A stretch of 64,000 nucleotides of DNA from Rhipidocladum racemiflorum. Taxonomy: Eukaryota > Streptophyta > Magnoliopsida > Poales > Poaceae. This document shows positions 56,223 to 64,000 of this stretch, piece by piece. Every line of letters begins with the position of its first letter. Position 1 is the stretch's first letter. The position numbers were made by a program, and so were the translations under genes. The stretch is taken from contig CM070572.1 in NCBI GenBank assembly GCA_036346355.1, positions 39,407,944-39,471,943 of the forward strand, written 5' to 3'. Below the pieces are notes generated by a model. That model searched no databases, was not told the origin of the DNA, and saw only the letters and a program-made list of their open reading frames with translations.

Positions 56223-59200
56223 TGTAACATCTCAAAATTTGTGCTTTTATTTAATTTATTGAGTTATTTGAATTTTTAGAATTTTCTGAAATTTATTTGG
56301 ATTTAATTTGAATTTATTCTTTTTGAGTTATTTAAATATTTAAAAGTTTCATATAATTTTTTTGAAAATATTTTATTTAAGTCCAAAATGTCTCAAAGTA
56401 TTTTCCAGATTTTTTTTTGGAAATTTTTTGAACATTTTGCTATTTTTCTCGATTTAATTGAATTTTTAGAAATTATTTTAAAAATTAAATCGCTGAAAAA
56501 ACCCTAATTTGATTTACTGTAGCACCAACTCGAGTCAGACTCGAGTCTGACTCAAGTCTGACCGAGCCACGTCCGAACCGGACCCAAGCCAGACCCGAGC
56601 CGGACCAAACACTAATCGTGAGCCGGACCAAACACTAATCGTGCGAACCGTCCAACAGTCGAGATTGCACCACGTCGCCCAGTCCGAACCCTCGTCGGAT
56701 TCCGCCGCCGTAACCGAGCCGGTCTCGTTTCGCGCGAGATTCATGGACGCCGAGACGGCTATTTAATGCGCCGCCACCCGTCCCGTGTTGCCCTCTTTTG
56801 TGCGCATGCTTTGCCCTAACCCACGCCGCCCGAGCCGCCGCCAGTGCGCCGCAATTGCTCGCCGAAGTTGCTTTAGGGTTCCGCCGCGGTTCTTGCCGTT
56901 TTCCCCTGTCGTCGAGCCATCTCCGCTGTCGCCAAGGCCAGATCCGGAATCCCCGTGACGAGACGCGTCGGAGAGGACCACTCACTTCGCCGGACTCACG
57001 GTCAAACGTCGTCGTGTAGGTCATCATCCCCGTCTCCGGCCAAGCCAGCTCCGCCGTGGACATCACCGACCTCGCGAGCTCCGTCAACCGTCCGATCAAG
57101 ATCCGTGGGCCCAGGTTCGCCCACGTCACCACTCAGTGCTCAAACCACATATTAGATCTAGGCCGTTAGATCTAGATCCTAGCGTCCAGATTGGTCCACG
57201 TCACCCCGAACAAATCCCGTATTACGGTTTAGATTTATTAGCCACCATTGGATCTAGATCCAACGCACCAGATTGAGCCACGTAGATCCATATATATTGC
57301 ACTGTGCTAGATTAGAACCCTACCCGTAGGATTTAGATTGAACGGTGTAGATTGGGCCACGTTACGATAGCACATCAACCGAGCGTAGCACGTGTACGCT
57401 AGACCAACTTTTTGGTCTGTCGTGAGTGACGCCGAACCAACTTTTCGGTCCGTCGTAAACGATGCCGGACCAAAGTTACTAGTCCGTAGTGAATGTGTAG
57501 TTGATGTTTGCGCCGGACCAAAGATACTGGTCCGTAGTGAAGGTGTAGTTTGATGTTGCGCCGGACCAAATTTCCCAAGTAACCGAGAGATCGACGTATA
57601 CACCGGACCAACTTTTCAGTCCGTCGTGAGTGACGCCGGACCAACTGTTTGGTCCGTCGTGAATGATGCCAGACCAAGTTCCCGGTCCGGCGTGAACGGA
57701 TTATTTAAGCCGTTAGATGCTTGCGTAATAATTCGATTTTCCTTTAGAAAAAAAATTCGGCCGAAATTGAAATTCGATGCTGACGCCATATTCGGATTTT
57801 TCAATAGAAAATAAATGAATTAATTTAGTTTATTTTTTTAATTTGATTTTTCAAACTTCAAACGGCTATAACTTTTGTGTTTTAACTCCGATTGAGGTGA
57901 TTCCAATTTCTAAATTGTTATAAAATTGAGCTCTGTTTAATGGTGAATTTTATTTATTTTTTGGACATGAGTTTTTCTCTATTTGTATTTATTTGGTATT
58001 TATTTATCCGATTCGCCTAGACGTTGAATTGCCCGAAGGCTTCGAAGAAGAAGTTTTGACCCAGGAGCAAGCTCAATACCAAGAACAAGTACTTTTTGAA
58101 GGCAAGTTATGCTTTGACCATGTTGATCCCACTTTTGAAACTATGTTTATTTGAATTATTGCATGCTAGTTTATTTAAAATGCTTTTGAATAATTCCGGG
58201 AATAGTTATGTGACCTACTTGATTATGCCACCTTGTCTATAATAATTGTATGCCATGAATCATTTGTCACCCTAGGATGTGGAATAATAGTTGGACATTA
58301 ATACTTTGCCAACATGGGTTAATTAGACCGTAAGTAGCCAGCTTAGCCATACAATCGTGTTATTGATATAATTTTGAATGTCGGAAATTAATCTTTACTT
58401 AATGAGAGATGGAACATGATTTTAGAAATTGCTACATGTGTCGTTGATGATGTTGATGGCACATGGTGCATGGTAATCAACTGGGTGATAAAATGATTTA
58501 GGCTGGGGCAAGTGGCAAGATTGTTCTGATGGGCTAGGGTGTGGCATCAGGAACATCGATTTGGTTTTGATAATTGGGTAGTCTTGCCCTGGTTAACCTA
58601 AGAACTTAACCTTACAAGCATTTGAACTGAGTTCATCATGCAACCACATGTCTGGAATGGGACAGACCTAGTTGAGTAGGTTGCTGATATCTTGCATGTG
58701 GTACCTCGGGGTGTCAGCTACACTTCTGTGTAGTTGTATGGGGGAGCGTACCGGGGCTGCAGCTAGGTATCTGTCCAACGGTTCATTGTCCTAAACTTCG
58801 CCTTTGCTAAGGGAAGGGTTAGTGTTCGACAACCAGGAGGTTCACTTGTGGAGTTAGAAGCTTCCAAAAGACTTTGTTACGGACACTCGCCTTTGTGGTG
58901 TTTGACTGTATCTTGCGGGTAAAGTGTATAACCTCTGCAGAGTGAAAAATCTATTCGAATAGCCGAGTCCGCGGTATTGGACACTGCTCGGGGATTACAG
59001 TCAAGGGTTAGACTTTATGAAAATGAACTTGGTTTATGGATACTGGGTGTTGGAAATGATGAACTTGCTTTAGGTTGATAAATGCTTTACTTGTGAAATT
59101 GTTTATGAAGTTATTATTGCTATTACTGTTTTACTGTCTTCAATCTATTATTGTTATCTATGAATGTGCTTTACTGCAAAAGAACCATCTTAGCATATCC

Positions 59201-59640
59201 TTTGTAATAAGCCATGCATTTAAAATATTAGACTGCATTCTGTGCATGACTTACTGAGTGCTTTAAGTACTCACCCTTGCAACAACAAAACATCAGTTGA
59301 AGAAGAATTAACGCCAGCACTGGAGGAGGAGTTCCAAGAGGAGCCGACGAACTAGGGGGAGAGCCCAGTCAGTTGCCTGTGGCATATTGGTTGGCGCCAC
59401 GCTTTTTTTTAATTTTCCGCTACAAGTTGATTTGAATAAGACTTAAGCCCTGCGAGGCGTACTTTTGTAACTTGACCATAAGGTCGAGAAACCGGTTATA
59501 TTTCCTTTCAATAAAGTACTTTACTATTTCATTGAGTATGATTGTGGTAATTACCGATGTTGAGACTGTGTGCACTAGCGTGATCCTGGACTAGTGCTGA
59601 ATACACAGAGAATCCAGATTTGCATATTCGGGTCCCGACA
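56223..59640 (+). mobile_element. Tekay-like solo LTR, 3.4 kb, 5-bp TSD
   Basis: Starts TGTAACATCTCAAAATTTG and ends TTCGGGTCCCGACA, both in the style of Tekay/Del chromovirus LTRs in grasses. TAATA flanks both ends (56218-56222 and 59641-59645). The length of 3418 bp fits the long LTRs of that clade. The CTGAGTGCTTTAAGTACTCACC block near 59254 is also typical. There is no internal domain, so it is a solo LTR made by recombination. A GC-rich part near 56760-57130 holds several overlapping frames that are not genes. Confidence 0.9.
57395..57705. repeat. Hairpin-forming minisatellite inside the Tekay-like LTR
   Basis: About eight units of the form GGACCAA..TTxGGTCCGTCGTGAxxGA(T/C)GCC follow each other. 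Each contains an internal inverted repeat (GGACCAA with TTGGTCC, or variants). Units are about 35-65 bp. Confidence 0.75.
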
Positions 59641-59645
59641 TAATA

Positions 59646-62600
59646 CCATGTCATTTCTTAATCACACATCTATTATGCGTCGAAGAATTGCCGGCAGCCC
59701 AGACCCTCCATGTCACCTCCAGCAGTTTTGCAAAAAAGTCCCTCGATATTCTTTAAATTACAGATAGGTCCCTGTAAAATTACAAATAGGTTCTTTGTGA
59801 TTTTTTGTGAGTGTAAGAAAAAGTTTCCAAATTGCGTTTAGACCCCTCGGTTCGTTACTTTACAGAAAGAGGCTCCCGTTAAATACAAATCGCGAATGAG
59901 CCATTTTCTAATTTTTCATGATAGCGCACAGGTCCAAAAATATAACAAATAGGTCCACGCTCCTTACATCGAGGTCCTTTCTCTGTTTTCCCCGGGAAAA
60001 ATATTTTCGTATACAGAAATACGTGTGCATCTCTATCTCTAGATTTGTGACACTACGGTATGGTGTGACATTATAAAATGTGAAATTAGAGGATAAAACC
60101 TTACGGTTTGAGGTTTACTCGCGTTTTTGGGCCTTTTGAAGTGTTGTGTCACCACAGAGTGTCGGAACCTTATAAATGGTGCATGATGAGGTCAAAAACA
60201 TTATAAGATGTGGAATTAAGGTTAAAACCTTAGGGTATGGAGGTTAATAGCGTTTCCGGGGTTTTGGGCCTTCCCGGGGGAGTTTGGGCCTAAAAGAGGG
60301 GGTTGTGGGCTTTGGTGGGATGGTGTGGGAATCCATTTAGGATTAGGAACAGGTGTGGGGGGCTGTTAAAAGGCCTCCCCCCTGCCCCCTTGCACCCCAC
60401 ACCCTGCCCTTGGGCGCCCCCACCTCTCCCTCTTTGCCCTAGCCGCCACCCCCACCTTCCCCTCTCCCTTGCATGCGCCTCCACCTCCCACATTGCTCCC
60501 CTAAGCTCCCCACCTCTCCACCACCTCTCCACCACCCCCTTGCTGCCCTAGGGTGACCTCCCCACCCCTGCACCTCGTGGATCCATCCATTAGAGCGAGG
60601 AGCGAGGAGCGTGGAGCGAGGAGCCATCCGGGAGGAGTTTCATTGGGATTTCGGTCGTCGGGCGAAGGTATGACCATGGGAACCCTTAGGGTTGGGCTAG
60701 GTACTATTCTAATGGTGTTTATCATGATTTTAGATCAATTGGTGGTGCTGGACTTGAGTAGATTTTATTAGATCTAGATGTTGCCACGTTTCTGTTCTGG
60801 GACAGCATGAGCAGTCGACCTAGGGTTTGAGTTTTCGTCAATTTAGAATTCGAATCTGTCCGTACGGATGTTGAAGAAGTTGTATATAATTTCATTATAT
60901 TTCCGTGGATATAAAGAAAGTTAAATTCCGCCTAGCCGTTTGAAAGTTATGGCTGTTTTACCGAGCGTATTAAAATCTGTGACGTGATTGGAACAGATCA
61001 CGGTATTTTGTAGATTAAACAACTTTAGATTCCGAATCAGTCTTTCCATATACCTAGAAAAAGTTAGGAAATTTCCTAAGCTACGCGAGGATGTACTCGT
61101 TTAATTGATTCGGAGTCCCAGAACCCAAGTTATGCCTTTTGGAAGGCTGCTGTCCCGTCGGGACAGAACCTCTGTTTTTGGTTATTGCGAGTAGTTGGCA
61201 ATGTCGGGGTAGATGAGGGTTTGCGTACTGTTTTGTGGGCATGATTTTGAATGTGTGGTACCTATGTGCAGGTGGTGTGACACCGGGGGTGCCTTCTACT
61301 TCCCGCCAATCCGTCGCCCGTGGTTGAGGCAAGTGTATTGTAATGAATAGCGGTTTGTAGGATTGCTAGTTGAGACTAGATGAACTTGATTATATGACAT
61401 GATCACTTGCCATGCTTTGATGTTTTCCTATGATATGATGAGTATGAGTATGCTATGATGCCATGTGTTAAATATACAAGTTTATGATGATGATGGCATA
61501 TTTGCATACATGGCATGTTACATGGCCCGGGCGGTGAGAAAGTCATAACTAATCCGGGAAGGTCGGTGAGAAAGTTATGACTAATCCGGAGAGCCAAAGA
61601 GTAAGTCCTACATCGTGATTCCATTCACCATGTGAACGAAAGCGAGAGTAGGCACCCTCCATCTTTGGGATGGAAGGGGGAGAGGTGCACACCGACGGTG
61701 TGTACTCAACTATACCGGTATGAGTTTCCAGGAGATATGTGCATCGCATTGCATTACATTGCATTGCATTATATGAGGAGGTTATATGAGGATGATTTAT
61801 GATGATGTCAATGATATGCTTACACTGTGAATATGAGATGTGTATGATGTTGTGTGTGAAAAGTGGTGATGAAGGTATTGGAATGTGTTTTCTTATTCCA
61901 TTGCAATATACTTGCTGAGTGATGAACTCACGCTTGTGTTTATGTTGTTTTTCTTAGGTACCATGAAACCGGCATGCGGGAAAAAGGGGTTAGCTACACA
62001 TCTACACGTAGCTCCACACAAATTAGACAGTGTTACCACTTGGAGTCATGATAATGAAAGTTTTGCCATGAAACTTGGAGAATTGCTTAACTGTGTGCTC
62101 GGTCTTACTATTTGATTCGTTTAGCTCATGAAAAGGTTGAAGGCTTTATCCTAGACTTATATTGTTGCTATGTCACATGTTATTGCTGTTTTAGATGCTT
62201 TCCATTATGATATAACTTGTGATGTTTTGTTGTTGCTCCGAATCATGGAAAAACAAAGGAGATGCTGCTGAAATTTTCGGTATTAGCATTTATTCCTTTG
62301 CTGTAATTTCGCTTAATTCATGGTATTTATGTGTTGTTTAGCCCATGTTCGGTAGCATTCGGGCATATTAAATGCCGGGGTGTTACAAGATTTTTTTAAT
62401 ACCAACTCGATCTTAGTTTTTTTTGCAGCTCGATCTATAGTACTTTTAGAAACATGTATTATTCATCGGTAAACATATAAAGTGTTAGACTCGGCAACAA
62501 AGATATCCTTTCTTCGTTTTTCCCAGGAAAACATATCTATTATGCTCGGAAGGTTTACGGAGCAGCCAACTAACCACATCGCCCTATTCGCAAAAAGTTC

Positions 62601-62937
62601 CCCCGAAAAAAATTAAATTGTGTTTAAGTCCTGACGGCCTTTATTTTTAAAAAAGCCATAATTCTGTACATTTGTGAGTGTGTTCTCCACTGTTTTTTAC
62701 GTTCTCGCGTGAGGTTCCTCCGAAAATTACGTTTAGGTTATTTTTTGCAAAAAAAATTGAACCCGTGATTACTCAAATTCGTAAACGGGTCCTACTCGTC
62801 CTATTTTTTAGATATCATTCCGGAAAAATGAACCCGTGGTTACGCAAATTCGTAGATGACTCCTACCCATCCATTTTTTTAGAAAAAAAATAGAGCAAAA
62901 TTTACACGGTGCGGCGTACGCCGCACATTCTACCTAG
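59646..62937 (+). mobile_element. Probable Helitron (3' end at 62937), interrupted by a solo LTR
   Basis: The 3' end shows the Helitron pattern: a perfect 18-bp palindrome GTGCGGCGTACGCCGCAC (62909-62926), a short spacer, then CTAG at 62934-62937 followed by T. Related noncoding DNA with AGGTCC(C)/AAATAGGTCC-type motifs lies on both sides of the solo LTR at 60046. The 5' end is not established. A candidate is TCTATTATGCGTCG near 59668, but the element may start elsewhere. No Rep/helicase is present. Confidence 0.5.
60046..62387 (+). mobile_element. Solo LTR, 2.3 kb, 5-bp TSD
   Basis: Starts TGTGACACTACGGTATGG and ends GCCGGGGTGTTACA. AGATT flanks both ends (60041-60045 and 62388-62392). The body includes a CT-rich patch (60380-60560) and an ATGATGAT-rich part (61420-61860), with no internal gag-pol. 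The TGTxACA termini and size suggest a gypsy-class LTR. The family is not identified. Confidence 0.88.
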
Positions 62938-63116
62938 TATTTTTTATGATTCAATCAAAACAATATAAGAGCCACCCAGATTAGCTACTATAATATATTG
63001 GTATTTGAAATTGCTAAAGTGGTTTTGCTACATCGCTTGATTGATCTCAGCCTTGCACTATTTTCCCATCGGAACGGCAGAGAGAGAAATGTAAAAAAAA
63101 CGTCCTTGCATGCAAT

Positions 63117-63284
63117 CAGGGGCGGATCTAGAAAAATAGATCATTCGGGTCGCTGGGGTCATTACAATAACTTATAGCCTATATATGCTTATATGATAAT
63201 AGAATACAATTAAATTTACATGTGATTTTGGCAAAGTCATTGGGGTCATTTGACCCCACTAATTGCATGCTAGATCCGCCCCTG
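63117..63284. mobile_element. hAT MITE with 8-bp TSD
   Basis: Perfect 15-bp terminal inverted repeats: CAGGGGCGGATCTAG on the left and CTAGATCCGCCCCTG on the right. The TSD is CATGCAAT (63109-63116 and 63285-63292). 168 bp, AT-rich interior. Confidence 0.95.
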
Positions 63285-63292
63285 CATGCAAT

Positions 63293-63514
63293 GGCAGAGG
63301 AGAGGATACGAATCGAACTGACCCTAGCTGCATTGATTCACGGGTAGGGTCGTATACAAAAGCTCAAGGCTCGTGTTGCTTGTGCATGGCTGGTTTTATG
63401 TTTGATTTGAGCTCAGTTTAAGTTTTAAACGAGTTTGAATTTGGGTTTAATCTCAAACCCGTGAGTCTTACTAAGCCGAGTTAAAATAGCTCGTGAGTCT
63501 AGTAAATTTACCAT
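63293..63514. other. No gene seen
   Basis: Short spacer with GAG(C/T)TxG-type motifs in both orientations (63370-63500), perhaps another small element. No ends were found. Confidence 0.4.
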
Positions 63515-64000
63515 CACTACTTTAGAAAAGCTTATATTGAATGTTTCATCACAAATAGTTTTGAAAATCTGTCTGTGATGAGAAACATTACGATGTTTCT
63601 ATAGTGAAATAGTCAGTAACATCATCACAGAAGGTTATAACTATGAACCGTCTGTGATATACAGGAACATCACAAATGATTTTAGTATAAAACTATCAGT
63701 GATGACTAATGTGGCTATTACAGACGATTCTATCCATCACAGACGGTTCTAACTATGAACCGTCTGTGATATCAACTGAACCACTGTATAAACATATCGA
63801 TAGAGGTTCATCGTGCAGATCACCGAGATCCAGCCCGTTTCGCCTTCCCCCAAACCCTAGCACCCCAACGACCTCCCCGGCACACCTCCTCTTCGGCATC
63901 TTCATCCACAGCGTCCTCCTCCCCGGCACCACCTCCTCTCTGGTATCCTCCTCCGAGGCATCCTCCCCCCAACACCACCTCCCCAGCACCATCTCCTCTT
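63515..64000 (+). mobile_element. Left end of a CACTA element running off the window
   Basis: CACTACTTTAGAAAAGC begins a region packed with ATCACAGACGGTT/AACCGTCTGTGAT and relatives in both orientations (63570-63770), the subterminal repeats of a CACTA element. A TATA-like GTATAAACATAT (about 63785) is followed by a C-rich leader from 63830, as at the 5' end of a transcription unit. The other end and the coding region lie beyond the window. Confidence 0.7.

Noticed and set aside
56635..57155. 165-residue minus-strand ORF and partners near 56760-57130
   Set aside because: They fall in a GC-rich part of the Tekay-like solo LTR and resemble no protein.
60303..60627. Proline- and glycine-rich ORFs at 60303-60627
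   Set aside because: They come from a CT-rich tract inside a solo LTR. Composition explains the open frames.

Overview
The window looks like intergenic, heavily transposon-filled DNA from a grass (Poaceae) nuclear genome. The reasons are the element families: a Ty3/gypsy Tat-lineage (RIRE2/Grande-like) element with an antisense gene, Tekay-like 3.4-kb LTRs starting TGTAACATC, Stowaway and hAT miniature elements, CACTA ends, a Mutator-like element (MULE) and a Helitron 3' end. I found no convincing intact host gene. Almost all of the many short ORFs are shadows. Species cannot be told from the sequence alone.

Layout, left to right. 1-3645: minus-strand remains of a Ty3/gypsy element (gag with zinc knuckle, protease start, leader/LTR-like DNA, and a pol C-terminal tail). 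3646-9011: small elements, including a hAT miniature element with an exact 8-bp target duplication at 5646-6059, a GC-rich 335-bp duplication and short LTR remnants. 9765-12650: a decayed plus-strand hAT transposase (BED finger, DUF659) split by an LTR-like insert. 13555-16740: GC-rich island, candidate MITEs and LTR pieces. 16745-18460: a hAT element with TSD GTTAAAAC, into which a Tat-type solo LTR (16910-17762, TSD AATAT) has inserted.

19078-33262 is the most striking object: a 14.2-kb MULE with near-identical 86-bp terminal inverted repeat cores and a perfect 9-bp target duplication (TCGAAATCG). On its minus strand it carries a MuDR-type transposase, now frameshifted, a plant mobile domain (PMD) gene directly downstream, and a GRF-type zinc-finger ORF with its own promoter-like leader. 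A 188-bp tandem array of about 14 units lies between the GRF and PMD genes.

35139-49875 is a three-level nest. A Stowaway MITE is split by a mini-CACTA element that contains a tRNA-like sequence, and that is split by a 14-kb Tat-lineage gypsy element. The gypsy element runs on the minus strand (gag, protease, RT, RNase H, integrase) and carries an oppositely oriented, intron-containing Transposase_28-type gene with its own TATA box. Its coding regions are broken, and its RT active site reads YVGD.

49876-64000: two hAT elements with exact 8-bp TSDs (52500-52773, 53273-54278), minisatellites, a Tekay-like solo LTR (56223-59640, TSD TAATA), a second solo LTR (60046-62387, TSD AGATT) probably sitting in a Helitron whose 3' hairpin and CTAG end lie at 62909-62937, a 168-bp hAT MITE (63117-63284) and the start of another CACTA element (63515 to the edge).

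Many of these elements were delimited by reading target-site duplications directly, which are the firmest calls here. The protein calls rest on motif recognition by eye.
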